From Azolla caroliniana (Eukaryota > Polypodiophyta), in contig JBHGNT010000006.1 of assembly GCA_043228905.1 (NCBI GenBank), forward strand, positions 1,116,001 through 1,180,000: a stretch of 64,000 nt of DNA. The letters are read 5' to 3'. A program made the position numbers and the translations under genes. Of the stretch, positions 1 through 11,639 are shown piece by piece (positions within the stretch are counted from its first letter, which is position 1; each line of letters starts with the position of its first letter). The notes under the pieces are model-generated. The model saw only the letters and a list, made by a program, of their open reading frames with translations. It was not told where the DNA came from and made no database searches.

Positions 1-973
1 CAACTTCGTTTTTGAACTTTTGGAAGTGTTTGAATACTTCACTCTTCTGCCACATGGGTAGATACAGGTGTTCCTAGAGAAGTCGTCGATGAAGGTCACG
101 TAGTATCGGCACCCACCAAATGTTGTCGTTTGGGCTGGTCCCCATACATCTGAATGTATTACATCCAGGATCCCTATGCTTACATTCCTCTCCTTTGGGA
201 ACGGTTGTCGGTGCTGTTTGTCGAATTGGCAAGCTTCGCACACGCCGGTACTCTCCTTTTCGGTAAAAGTCGAAAGTCCGATGATGACTCCATTCAACTG
301 CATTCCTTTGAGATTTTGGAGGTTAATGTGGCCAATTCTTTTGTGCCACAACTTTATGTCAGTGTCGGCCTTTTGGCCCTTGGCATACATTGCCGATTTC
401 ATCTCGCAAGAATCGAGGATGAACATTTGACCTTCTCTCCGACCACAAGCGATGAGTCGGCCTTATTTTTCGATGAAGCATTATCCATCGTTGAAGCAGA
501 CTTGCATGCCTTGTTAAACTATCTGGCCAACTGAGACCAGGTTCTTTGTTATTGTAGGAACATGTAGAACGTTCTTGATGTAGGTTTGGTTGCCTTCTTC
601 CCCAAATGGGACATTGCCGACATATTGAATGGGGTGAATTATGGCATCCCCAGTTTCCACATAGTCGGATCATTTGGCCATTTCATCGTCGTCAATGCTA
701 ACATTGATCGACCCGAGGGCATCACACAACTCCTTGATCTTCAGGGTGTAGTTGCCGATTGACATGTCCCTCTGTTGTATACCGTTCAACTCTTGACGGA
801 GTTGAAGCTTTCTTGTCATCGTGTTGGCTGCGATAATTTTCTTGAGGTTCCCCCATGCCTCCTTCAACGTTTTTTCCTGTTAGATGTAACCGAGCATGTG
901 ATCATGGATGCATGATGCAAGGTAATACAACACATGACTCGCCGCTTGCTCCCAACCTAGGTAGTCGACATGT
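1..973 (-). mobile_element. Decayed Ty1/copia element A, gag to integrase fragment
   Basis: Read on the minus strand this is copia-type gag followed by pre-integrase and the start of integrase. It is related to element B at 49.1-53.1 kb (both have LQLRQELN..IQQRDMS and KNVLHVPTITKNLVSVGQIV). Gag (UBN2-like) runs from 968 down to about 670. The next recognisable residues, at 666, already lie downstream of the protease (YVETGD), so the gag C-terminus, zinc knuckle and protease (about 640 bp in B) have been deleted. Bases 1-150 encode the first integrase segment (GGCRYYVTFIDDFSRNT) with a frameshift. Stops include TAA within VGQIV. The other half of gag lies at 4944-5231, beyond the chromovirus inserted at 974-4943. 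The 3' half of the element is outside the window. No functional protein is possible. Confidence 0.85.
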
Positions 974-1236
974 TGTCATGAACACATGACTATTATGGCG
1001 TCACCCGGACTTGAACCTCGAACCTTGTAATCAATAATTGAAAACCTCAACCATTAAGATACTAGCTTATTGTCATATGAGAAGATAAAAGATAGACCAT
1101 TCTAGAACATTATAGAAATCTCTAAGTTATTCTATAGGAACCTATCAATAAGGGCATACATGTATTCTCAAATCAATTCGAATCAAACTGTCAGAACCAA
1201 GAAGAAAAGATAGAGTGATGGAAGAAGGATATAAGA
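974..1236 (+). repeat. Rearranged 5' LTR of the 974-4943 chromovirus
   Basis: Bases 974-1187 match the first part of the 3' LTR (4526 on), with an internal deletion of about 50 bp near 1083. The expected end of the LTR is replaced by 1189-1236, which is the reverse complement of the last 48 bp of the 3' LTR (TGTCAGAACCAAGAA ... GATATAAGA) with one mismatch. No primer-binding site follows; the sequence passes straight into the pol region. Confidence 0.8.
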
Positions 1237-1270
1237 ATATAGTTCTACCAATGCACCATCTCCTTTTCAT

Positions 1271-4200
1271 CAAATTTCAGCCATCACATTGCAACAATTG
1301 CGCCAAGTGGGAGGCAAGGAGGACCTTTTCTTATTTGTAGTATCAATGACACCTTCTAGTGCCACTCAAGGGAATTCAGACATGCAAATTCCCAAAAAAT
1401 ATCAAGATTATGTTGATGTTTTCGACAAAGTCAAAGCTAGTGTTCTTCCAAAGCATCGATCGTACGACTATCCTATTGATCTCCAACCAGGAAAAGCGCC
1501 ACCATGGGGTTCGATTTACAATTTATCACCCATTGAGCTTGAGGTGCTTCGAGAATACATCGAGGAAAATCTTGCACATGGGTTTATTTGACATTCAAAG
1601 TCTCCAACTGGTGCTCCTATCTTTTTTGTGAAGAAAAAGGACAACTCCCTTCGTTTGGTCGTGGACTATCGAGGCTTAAATAAAGTTACCATAAGGAATA
1701 GGTATGCTCTACCGCATTGGTGGGTTTTGTTGATCTAATGGGTGCATATAATCTTGTTCGAATTCGACCAGGAGATGAGTGGAAGGAGATGAGTGGAAAA
1801 CTGCATTTCGTACTCGGTATGGTCATTTCGAGTATATAGTCATGCCTTTCGGGCTCACAAATGCACCCGCAATATTTCAACATATGGCAAATGACATTTT
1901 CCCGGATTTCTTGAATATCTTTCTCATCATGATTGCAAACAAGTCGAATTTTTGGGATACACTATTTCATCCAAGGTTATTTTCATGGATCCAACAAATT
2001 TAATCCAAACGATATTGGAATGGAAACCCCCATGCTCAGTTCGGGACGTCCAGTGTTTCCTCGGATTTGCGAACTTCTATCGCAAATTCATACGTAAAGC
2101 ATTGTGTTGCCCCTCACCCAACTCACCAAATCAAGCTTTTTTTTGGAGTATCAAAGCGAACAAGGCTTTTATTCAGTTGAAAGAGGCATTCACATCAACA
2201 ACTATCCTAGCGCATATTGATCCCAAAAAGCCATTTACTATTGAGGCAGATGCATCAGACTTCGCATTGGGGAGTATCCTATCGCAACCAGGCGAGGACG
2301 GGTAGACTCATCCAGTCGCGTTTCACTCGAGAAAATTTACTGTTTCGGAGATAAACTATGAGGTGCATAACAAGTAGTTACTAGATGTGGTCGACTCATT
2401 CGAGCAATGGCGTCATTTTCTAGAAGGATTGCCTCATCAGATTATCATTATAGTGATCGCAAAAATCTCACATATTTTCAAACAACTCGCAAAAATCTCA
2501 CATATTTTTCGCCCTAGAAAACAACAAGGGAAAGCAGATGCGTTGTCTCGGCTTTCGTATCTAGATCTTCGACCTAGAGATGCGGCCTTTGACAATCAAA
2601 AGCAAATTCTCTCGGGCCATCAAAGCTACAGGCAACAACAATTTATGCCACACCACTTGATTCTACCCTTCTTGACACTATTTGGCAACAACTTCACTCT
2701 GATGATTTCGTTGAGGATGTCTTAGCCCACATTGGTTCAAGTCGTCCATCTTGCTCCACATTACAAGGGTCATATCAACATTATCAGGACTTGAAGTGGC
2801 AAGATGAATTACTCTTCTACAAGAATCTCCTTTACATCCCTGACGGATCACCCCGACTTCAAGTGTTAGAACATTGTCATGATGCCCCCATGGCCAGACA
2901 TTTTGGTATTGCCAAGACCATTGAGCTGGTGAAACATTTGTTTTGGTGGCCTCACTTGCAAAAATTTGTCGAAAATTACGTTCGCACATGTGACACCTGT
3001 TGTCGTGCCAAAATACCCAGGCATCATCCTTATGTCTTACAACAACCATTACCACCTCCCAGCAAGCCTTGGCAGTCTATTTCTATGGATTTCATTATGG
3101 ATCTGCCACCTTCCAAAGGCTTTGATAGTATTTTAATAGTAGTGGATCGGTTCACAAAGATGGCACATTTTTTACCGTGTGAAAAGACCATTAGTACTGA
3201 AGAAACTGCATATCTCATTATACGTGAGGTGTTTCGCCATCATGGTCTCCCAAATGATATTATTAGCAATCGAGGTCCTCAATTTATCTCACACTTTTGG
3301 AAGCACCTATGGGCAAGCCTCAAAATCTCCTACAAACTCTCTTCGGCTTATCATCCACAAACTGACGAACAAACAGAGCGCACAAATCCAACGCTCGAGC
3401 AGTGTCTTCGATGCTTCATCAGTTATCAACAAGATGATTGGAGTAATATTTTACATCTTGCCGAGTTTGCATACAATAACACGGTACACTCTTCTACCGA
3501 AGTTACACATCCTTTCTTTGCCTACACTGGCAACTACCCTCGATGGTGTATCCTGGATCTTCCTGAGGTGTCATGAAACCCTAGTGTGGCGCATCACCTC
3601 CACCGACTACAACAAATCCGGTTTGAGTTATCTTCACGTCTTCAAAAAGCGCAAGCACACCATAAGACTAATGTTGATCGGCATCATCTTAAGGTTGGTG
3701 ACCGAGTATGGTTGCTTCGTCGTCACATCAAGACTACCCGCCCATGTGCTAAGCTTGATTATCAACACTTAGGTCCTTTTGTCATCACAACGTGGATTAA
3801 TGATGCAACATTTTTTCTTAACCTTCTTGCACATATGCGGCGTCACCCAGTCTTTCATAGCTCTCTTTTGGAACCTTGCCGCACCTCTTTAATTCCTAAT
3901 CGTGTCGTACCACCACCACCTTCTGTCCAACTGGTTGATGACCCTGAATACGTAGCTCTCTTTTGGAACCTTGCCGCACCTCTTTAATTCCTAATCGTGT
4001 TGTACCACCACCACCTTCTGTCCAACTGGTTGATGACCCTGAATACGTAGCTCTCTTTTGGAACCTTGCCGTACCTCTTTAATTCCTAATCGTGTCGTAC
4101 CACCACCACCTTCTGTCCAACTGGTTGATGACCCTGAATACGTAGCTCTCTTTTGGAACCTTGCCGCACCTCTTTAATTCCTAATCGTGTCGTACCACCA

Positions 4201-4525
4201 CCACCTTCTGTCCAACTGGTTGATGACCCTGAATACGTAGCTCTCTTTTGGAACCTTGCCGCACCTCTTTAATTCCTAATCGTGTCGTACCACCACCACC
4301 TTCTGTCCAACTGGTTGATGACCCTGAATACGAGGTACCTACTATCTCGATTCTAAGATTGTGCGCAATAAGCTTTATTATCTAGTTGATTGGTTTGGCT
4401 ATGCTCTGAGTGATCGCACTTGGGAACCTGTCTATAACATTTGTAATGCTCAAGCTCTTATTGACGACTTCCATCGCCACTATCCAAACAAACCCAACCC
4501 TACAATGTTAACGAAGGAGGGATAG
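1271..4525 (+). pseudogene. Broken chromovirus pol (RT-RNase H-integrase-chromodomain)
   Basis: Compared with intact pol F, this copy starts between protease and RT (QLRQVGGKEDLFLF, 1289). It has an in-frame stop at 1589-1591, a deletion and frameshift near 1715, and a deletion of the YLDD palm region near 1925. The RT connection follows (FLGFANFYRKFI, about 2054-2090), then RNase H (EADASDFALGSI, then a stop at 2303-2305) and a degenerate tether. The best-preserved part is 2791-3576: the HHCC zinc region and the integrase core, still showing SMDFIMDLP and SNRGPQF, where the conserved D of the SDRGP motif is N. GDRVWLLRRHIKTTRPC lies at 3586-3987, and after the repeats the chromodomain at about 4331-4500 (KLYYLVDWFGYA). 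Several frames are used, so nothing complete can be made. Confidence 0.85.
3858..4331 (+). repeat. Five tandem copies of a 95-bp unit inside pol
   Basis: The segment starting TAGCTCTCTTTTGG recurs with phase starts at 3861, 3956, 4051, 4146 and 4241, an exact period of 95 bp, with only isolated substitutions between copies. It covers the stretch between integrase and chromodomain (SLLEP ... PPPPSVQLVDDPEY). As 95 is not a multiple of 3, each copy shifts the frame. Element F has the segment once. Confidence 0.95.
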
Positions 4526-4943
4526 TGTCATGAACACATGACCATTATGGTGTCACCTGAACTTGAACCTCGAACCTTGTAATCCATAATTGAAAACCTC
4601 AACCATTAAGATAACTTATTGTCATATGAGAGGATTAAAACTACTTTTTGTATTACATTGATTATTGTAAAAACTCTAGATCATTCTAGAATGGACAGAA
4701 CATTCTAGAACATTATAGAAATCTTTAAGCTATTCTATAGGAACCTATAAATAAGGGCATACATGTATTCTCAAATCAATTCGAATCAACACTAGTCTTT
4801 AGCTCTCATTACATATCTTGTATCCATTCTCTTTCTTTCTTTATCTTAATACACCCATTCTTCTCTTAGCATTTCGTTCCTTTCTTCTCGTGTTCTCTTA
4901 TATCCTTCTTCCATCACTCTATCTTTTATTCTTGGTTCTGACA
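4526..4943 (+). repeat. 3' LTR of the 974-4943 chromovirus (418 bp)
   Basis: It starts TGTCATGAAC directly after the polypurine tract and ends TTCTGACA. A TATA-like CCTATAAATAAGG lies near 4744-4756. The first 100 bp, read on the minus strand, contain tRNA-like D-arm and T-arm motifs (AATGGTTGAGG, GGTTCAAGTTC). Confidence 0.85.
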
Positions 4944-5231
4944 CATGCGTTGGGTTAGGTTGATTTTCGTTGGTTGTTTCGGCATAACTCCAATAGCCTT
5001 GGCGGACAAGGTATTGGTGCATCTTGTAAGTTCCCAAGATGCAAAGTTGTTTCTATCGAGCTTCTCGGTAGGAAGAGTGCTTCCCATCTAAGTGTTCATT
5101 GTCGAACTTCTTCTTCTTCTTCTCTTTGATACGAATTGTATAGATTGTTGCTACAACAATCAATCGGTTCTTTCTGAACGCAGGATTGGGCACAACACAC
5201 GCAAAGCCGATGGGCTTCGATCAAGCAACAA
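4944..5231 (-). pseudogene. Copia A gag N-terminus and leader
   Basis: On the minus strand about 5083-4949 encode a gag start related to element B (GS.LPTEKLD.NNFASWE, then YKMHQYLV.QGYWSY), with a frameshift after FASWE. The reading continues at 968 on the far side of the inserted chromovirus. Bases 5112-5231 are untranslated leader. Confidence 0.75.
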
Positions 5232-5281
5232 CGCGCCCTGATACCATGTAGAGAATCAGATGGATTCTATGCAACAGAAGA

Positions 5282-5377
<96 letters not shown>

Positions 5378-5553
5378 TCACGATTACAAAAAATAGAAAA
5401 TTGTATTAGCATGGAGACAAGAATGACCAACATTTACAAAGAGAAGGAGAAGGGTGCTTATGTAGTCACCTTCTCTCTAAGTTCTCTCACTAGTATCGCC
5501 TCTTGGGAAAGAGGTCATGTCTTCACTACTTAAGGAATGTGTATCTATGAGCA
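5232..5553 (-). repeat. Copia A primer-binding site and 5' LTR
   Basis: On the minus strand TGGTATCAGGGC (5235-5246) is one base from the initiator tRNA-Met primer site TGGTATCAGAGC. The LTR is then + strand 5247 (TGTAGAGAATC) to about 5553 (GAGCA), near 307 bp. It contains the (GT)n(GA)n tract at 5286-5375. The outer edge is inferred from the point where similarity to the neighbouring repeat (copy at 7192-8201) begins. Confidence 0.65.
5286..5375. repeat. Compound (GT)n(GA)n microsatellite
   Basis: An uninterrupted GT run passes into a GA run inside the copia A LTR. Confidence 0.95.
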
Positions 5554-6329
5554 TATATTTAGTCACATACCGCTAGAAAGTTCCAGAACTAGAAGGTTCT
5601 AGAGGGTTCTAGAATATTCTAATGCATGTACTTTAGCTCACAATATAAATACTTATAACCTCATTGGTCCCTCTCAAAGGATTCAACACTAGCCATTGAT
5701 ACATCAATTTAGTATTAAATCATTTCATGCCATATTGTCTCCTTCTTCATATTTGTCTTCATGCGCTCGAGATAATCCTAGCTTCCTAAGTTCATAGTTT
5801 CATCACTCACAACTTCTAGAGTACCTAGCCTCGTCACTTCTAGTTCCACATTTGTGCCCTTATCGGTCGTAGCCTTGTCACCCGTGCTTCGTCCTAGAGT
5901 CCATGGTTGGTGTGTCCTTGACAGGTTGAATCCCTTCCATTGGAGGCATCACATAATCATTGTCAATATCCTTTCTTTTAAAGACATTGTCTCCACCGTC
6001 CTCGCTTTAGAGTTACCATCGTCATTGTCCTTGCTTCCAAAGTTACCATCATCAGCATCCTTAGTTTTATAGTTTGACATCATTGTCACAATCTTCGTTG
6101 CTTCTAGAGTCACCATAGTCAAAGTCATTCCTTCTAGAGACGCTTCCTCATCATCATTGTCTTCACTGCCTCGTCTTTGACATCATCATTTTTTAGTCCC
6201 TCTTGTTGTCTTCTTCAACACTACTTCGCCAAACCTTCATCTTCGTCAATACTACTTTTCTTGGTTGATCATTCTTTTCATCATTGTCATTGTCATAATC
6301 TAGAAGTATCATTTTGCATCACAATTTTG

Positions 6330-7110
6330 GTGAGGATTGGTTTCGATCACTCACTTTCCTAGTTCCAATGGGGGTTACAACCGCTCACTTTCCTAGTGGG
6401 AATTACATCATTTCTCTCTTGCACTCCATTTTCTTTGACGAGGGTCGATTTTGATCGCTCACGTTTTAGTTCCAATGGGGGCCACAACCACTCACTCTCT
6501 TGGTGGGGATCGCGCCGGTTTCTCGCTAGCGCTATCGTTTGTGCCTTGTTTTGGGTCAACCTCGATTATTTACCCTCTCATGATAGAAGAATTCAAGTCA
6601 GCTGTCTCACATGCACTCCTTCACCTATTGGTGTTCCAATTCCTGGTGAGGACGACATGGTCGCTCTCGCCCGATCGTGTTCTAGTTCCTAGTGAGGGCC
6701 GCACATGGTTGCTCACGCTCGTTGGTGTCCTGTTCCTAGTGAGGATCGCACATGGTCACTCATGCCCGTTGGTGTTCGTGTTCCTAGTGAGGACTGCACA
6801 TGTTTGCTCACGCTCATTTGTGTTAGTGTTCCCGGTGAGGACCGCACATGGTCGCTCACGCTTGTTGGTATTCTTGTTCCCGATGAGGACTTCTCATGGT
6901 CACTCATGCCAACGGTGTTTGAGTTCCCAATGAGGAACGCACATGGTCGCTCACACCTGTTGGTGTTCCCATCTCCGGTGAGGACAACACATGGTTGCTC
7001 ACGCCCGTTAGTGCTCCGATTCCTAGTGAGGACTACACATGGTCGCTCATGTTCACTCATGTTCCTATTTTTGGTGAGGACTACTTATGGTTGCTCACTC
7101 ATTAATCTAC
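6330..7110 (+). repeat. 48-bp imperfect minisatellite (about 16 copies)
   Basis: Units with the core GTGAGGAC.GCACATGGTCGCTCACG repeat with GAGG anchors at 6694, 6741, 6789, 6837, 6885, 6932, 6980, 7028 and 7076. Looser copies extend back to about 6330. The period is 16 codons, so both strands stay open over several hundred bases and give repetitive hypothetical proteins. I see no start context, homology or neighbouring exon, so I do not call a gene. Confidence 0.8.
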
Positions 7111-7451
7111 TCCAGTTTTCTCTTTCAGCTCACCCCTTCACCATGCTCTCCAAAAGGTGGTTGTAAAGGGGAGGATAAAGTTACGATATAGTGACATAAA
7201 ATACATAGTTGGTGAGTATTGAACCTGCAACCTCACATCACATCAACAAGATGTCATGCTCAACCATCTTGATATGAACATGTATTTATATATGATATAC
7301 TTGATCTAGAAATACAATCTAGACACATACCTCTAGAAATATCTAGAACTAGAAGTTTCTAGAGGGTTCTAGACTATTCTCCAAAATATTCTAATGTATG
7401 TACTTTAGCTCACAATAGAAATACTTGTGACCTCCTTGGTCTCTTTCAAGC

Positions 7452-7956
7452 TGTTGAGACTCGTGTGTAGAAGATAGAGTGAGAGCGAGAGCGAGAGCGA
7501 GAGCGAAAGAGAGAGGGTGTGCGTGTGTGTGTGCGTGAGAGAGAGAGTGGGAGAGAGAGTGTGTGTGAGAGAGTGAGAGAGATAAGACTTGAAATAGAAA
7601 TGAGATTATATTATGATGAAACAAGATTACAATGAGTAGGCTAAGGGCTAAAGACTGGTGTTGAACCGAATGAGTTGAAACGAATGTATAGACAGTTATT
7701 TATAGGTCCTTATGGAGTAATCTAGAATGTTCTAGAATATTTTAGATTTTATGATAAGAAATATAATCATGAAATATTAAAGGATGTTCTAGAATAATCT
7801 AGAATGTTCTAGAATATTCTAATATCTTGTAATAATTAGAAACATAATTATTATAATCACACAACATATATGTTATTATAATGGTTAAGGGTTCAACACA
7901 TAGACCAAGAAGTTGTGGGTTCGGTTCTTGATAACCAAAATGTTGTCTTCATGACA
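7452..7956 (-). mobile_element. Solo LTR inserted in the non-autonomous element's 3' LTR
   Basis: This 505-bp block starts TGTTGAGAC and ends CATGACA. It interrupts the 3' LTR exactly where the 5' copy is continuous (CCTCTCAAAGGATTC at 5674-5690). Its layout resembles the F LTR read on +: GA-rich start, GGCTAAG..CTAAAGACTGGTGTTGAACC, TCTAGAATGTTCTAGAA motifs, and a tRNA-like end (ATAATGGTTAAGGG ... GGGTTCGGTTC). It is therefore probably a minus-oriented chromovirus LTR left after recombination. The flanking 5-mers (CAAGC, AAAGG) match at three positions only. Confidence 0.6.
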
Positions 7957-8201
7957 AAAGGGATTCAACACCAGTTATTGACACATCAATTTAGTATTAT
8001 CATTTCATGCCATATTGTCGCCTTCTTCATATTTGTCTTCATGCTCTCCAGTTAATCCTAGCTTCCTAAGTTCATAGTCTCATCACTCACATATTCTAGA
8101 GTTCCTAACCTCATCACTTCCAATTTCACGTTCGTAGCTTTATCGATCAAAGCCTCGTCATTCGTGCTTTGTCCTAGTCTATGGTTGGTGTGTCCGTGAC
8201 A

Positions 8202-9812
8202 CTTGGATAGACATAAACAATGAGTACCTCAATTTTGCAATCGAGGTACATCATATCTAACTAGTTCTTTCCATAGATAACATTGAACCAATAGGGATAA
8301 CGTTTGGTAGTTGATATGCATGGTCCTAGTTTTAGTAAACTACAACACCTCACTTTGTTTATCAATAGAGAAACTTGGTCATTTAGTTCTTTATCCTATT
8401 TTTACCAGAGAAACATAGGATGAGTGTTTCCTAGAAGCTTACAATCAATGAGTTACAAAGGCTTTGGGGAAATTTTGATATGGTGGATTTCTATAAACAA
8501 GGTAAGCAAATGCACATTGAAGTGCAAGCAATGCTAATGAGGATTGTGCATATTTTAGGAGCATAATTGTAACTGTAGTTGTGGGCTAATTCGTAAGGAA
8601 TCGAGGGTGAGGATTGAGTTATCTCAATCCCACAATGGGAGATAACTTTAGAGTGTTTTACAGTTGGTTGCTTTTTTTATAAAAAAAGGTGTGAAACATA
8701 CAAGGGCCCAAGCTTTGAGCTTATATTAAAAGCCTATCTACCTTCATGAGGGGGATCTCTTTTCTTTATTATTTTGACATAGTGGTAAAGCTCTAGCTTC
8801 AAACATGCGTGCCTCCTTCTTCAAACCCAAGGTGTGGTCCATATATGTACTTGGTGGTATGAGAGTGGGGACTTGGATCCGTCTCTCACCCTTGCTAAGA
8901 GGTGGTTGGATGATTGGCACCCTTTCTTCCTTATTTTCCTACTAAAATTTGCATAGCGTTAATATATTATGATAACATGGTTATCTAGAATTTGTTTTCC
9001 TCTACTTTGGAGTACATATATTTGTTTCCTCAACCATTGTCTTACATAAGACGGGTTGGGAAAAAAATATTTTGTATGTTGTAGTTGTTATGACCTTTTT
9101 TTTAAACTAATGGAAGGATATTTTATTTTGAAAAAAAAACACATGGTTATCTAGAATTGGGAGAATGTTATCACTTTTAGTGAGGAAAAAAATGCATTTC
9201 ACACCTACTATAGTCATATGTTGTATAGTCACCAACCAATTAAAAAAGGTTGTGTATGATTCATTATTAGAATGACTTATTTATCCACCATCATCTTAAT
9301 CATATGCATATTTTTAAGAACATTGTATGCCCACTATGGTCATATACTCTGGAAACATGAGAGAAGAAGTGTACATTCAAAGTATCACAATTTGATATAA
9401 GCCTCTACATTCTACCACATTTGAGTTTGCTTTCCACACTTTTTCAATTTGAACCAATTCCTACACACATTCCACATATTCATTGCAATGTTTATTGATA
9501 AAATTCTTGAACATCAGAAGTCACAACTCAGTTCCACACATAGGCCATAATTGACTTTGGAAAACAATAATAAAGTCTCTATACATGTGTGCGTATGTGT
9601 GGTTTAATTTTATTAATTGCATGCAAAAAATCCTACACTAATACTATAGATAATTTAGTTTTAAGTTTAATGTGCACTCAGCTACTTCATCATGATAAGA
9701 GATTACTTGTCGGTTCATTATGTTGAGACTAAAGAGTGTGGTAATACGTTATTCTTTGTTGGGAGGGTGATAGGGTTTCAAACACTCTTGAGATTCCTAG
9801 TCGGTTCATTAT

Positions 9813-9849
<37 letters not shown>

Positions 9850-11639
9850 AGAGGAAGGACAAGAGAGACCAAGACTCTACTTTGTTATAGGCATAACCTT
9901 AAGAACCAATTGCAAAGCTAATTTTAATGAGTTATGGAGAGAATAGTTGGGAAACCAATTATCTTATGAACTAGGACAAACCCATAAGGACCTACATACA
10001 TGTGTCATGTGGTGCTCTAGGAACCTTAGGTGTTGGACTATATAAAGTGAATGAGTTACCCCCTCATTACGACATCTTGAGATGTTGTCAAGAATCTATT
10101 GGTGTGGCCAAGCTCCCTAATGTATTTTATGTTTGTCTCATGTCCTTCGCTTGGGTTGGTCGATGTGGTCAAGCATCCTTAGTCAATTCTTCTCCCTAAT
10201 CTCTATTTACTGTTCATCTTTAGTATGATCCATAATATACCCCAAACAAAATAAAGGAAAGAAGAAGCTAGAAAGAGCTTGATGCTTTTTTCCTTGCCTC
10301 TAAACTTGTCACTTTGGTAGTAACGCCAATGTAATATCTCTAAAAAGGCATGGGAAGTGTAGTGAATGGCAAGTAATCAACAAGTGTCGACACTACGTCG
10401 GTAATGTCACGTGTTGAAGCATCAAAAGATAACTCTAAGGGCACCAAGTTGCAAAGCCACTCACAACATTGCCTCCATATGTCTTAATTCACATGCCTTT
10501 AGCGTGATATGGGGGCAATGGTGAGGAGACTCTTTAGCTATGAAAATGTTCATGCTTCACACATTACAATACATATTTAAGCACTTTATATCTTTGAGAT
10601 GCCATTCACACCATTGCATCCATATGTCTTAATTCACATTCTCTTTGGTGTGAGGTGGGGGCAACTATAAGGATAAATATGCAAGGATTTGGCCCAAATG
10701 GCCAAATGGCCAAACAACACTTTATATCTCTGAGATGCCATTCACACCATTGCCTCCATGTGTCTTAATTCGCATTCTCTTTAGTGTGAGATGGGGGCAA
10801 CAATAAGGAGACTCATTAACTATGCAAGGATTTGGTCCAAATAAGGTTGCAGCTAACATTAACATACTCTCCTCCCATGAGCCATTTTTGTTCATACTTG
10901 AGTTTTCTTTCTCCGCATTACCAATCATGACTTATCCTTACACACATTTCTCTCCAAAGCACAAGATGCACTCTCAACTGTTAAGGTTAGTACCAAATGC
11001 ACACACAATACATGGAAATGTTTCAATTTGGTGCCACAGGTCAAGACTCATAAAAGCATTTCTAATATCATACATATATTGGCCCATTTGTGGAAACAAA
11101 TCTAGTTGAGATACTTAACACAATATCCCAAAGGTTAAATGGGGAGCAATACCAAGGCCTTAACACGATGGTGCCACCTCCACGATATTTTGTTGCTATA
11201 AGTTGAATAGTATGAACCATACATACCATATGCGTAAGAAAAACACCCTCAAAGAATGATAAATACATACTTTTGGATTAACTATTTATTATGAGGTAAA
11301 TAAGCCTAAAAAATGGGAAAAAAACAAAAAAAAAACACAAGAATGTTTGAATAACATTCACATTCGTTTTCCAACGTATTAAAACGAATGTTATGCTTGA
11401 CGAACTCGAATTTTACGTACTATATTAACCATCATAACCAATCTGAATGGCACTCACATTGATCAACGCTACTACTTATTGCCCATATAGACACCATGAA
11501 GTTAACAGAAGATCGATTTCATTACAACATGTTCCAGTAGGAGAAACTTGTCTGTATGGTGGCGGCAGACATATGTATTATATATGTGTGATGATGCTTT
11601 GGCGGCCAAATAGTGAGCACCTTCTATCTATCTTACACA
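8202..11639. other. AT-rich spacer with degraded repeats
   Basis: I find no gene here. It contains a possible SINE remnant at 8768-8960 (TAGTGGTAAAGCTC, then TTCTTCAAACCC), a GA microsatellite at 9819-9845, and three degenerate copies of a 135-145 bp unit at about 10455-10850 that share ATGTCTTAATTC.CA and GTG.G.TGGGGGCAA. The open frames are short and have no recognisable motif. Confidence 0.5.
11361..11390. other. Perfect inverted repeat, 10-bp arms
   Basis: CATTCGTTTT and AAAACGAATG face each other across a 10-nt loop. This could be a remnant of a small hairpin transposon; no target duplication is recognised. Confidence 0.5.

Larger units (their letters stand above)
974..4943 (+). mobile_element. 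Decayed Ty3/gypsy chromovirus inserted in copia A
   Basis: The element is bounded by an LTR start TGTCATGAAC at 974 and an LTR end TTCTGACA at 4943. The flanking 5-mers, CATGT (969-973) and CATGC (4944-4948), are a target-site duplication with one mismatch. Joining the outer flanks restores the copia gag reading seen in element B. Order inside: rearranged 5' LTR, pol lacking gag and protease, 95-bp tandem repeats, chromodomain, polypurine tract 4511-4525 (ACGAAGGAGGGATAG), 3' LTR 4526-4943. The pol is closely related to element F at 24.5-30.2 kb, though the LTR sequences differ. Frameshifts, stops and deletions show it is old and dead. Confidence 0.9.
5554..8201 (+). mobile_element. Non-autonomous LTR element with 48-bp repeats
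   Basis: Two related segments, 5554-5923 and 7192-8201, flank a 1.27-kb interior. Both end GTGTCC(T/G)TGACA and share a run of about 350 bp (AGGGTTCTAGA, ATGTACTTTAGCTCACAATA, TTTAGTATTA, TTCATATTTGTCTTCATGC). They read as a 5' LTR truncated by copia A and a 3' LTR. A purine-rich AAAGGGGAGGATAAAG at 7166-7181 stands where a polypurine tract should be. The interior has no gag or pol motif, only a degenerate 48-bp repeat array. A LARD/TRIM-like non-autonomous element is the simplest reading; the full LTR length and target duplication cannot be shown because the left end is lost. Confidence 0.55.

Noticed and set aside
6330-7110. CRISPR-like array
   Set aside because: The whole 48-bp unit repeats imperfectly with no unique spacers, and the context is plant nuclear DNA.
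6451-7166. Repeat-protein gene on either strand
   Set aside because: The frames are open only because a 48-bp repeat keeps phase; no start context, homology or neighbouring exon was found.
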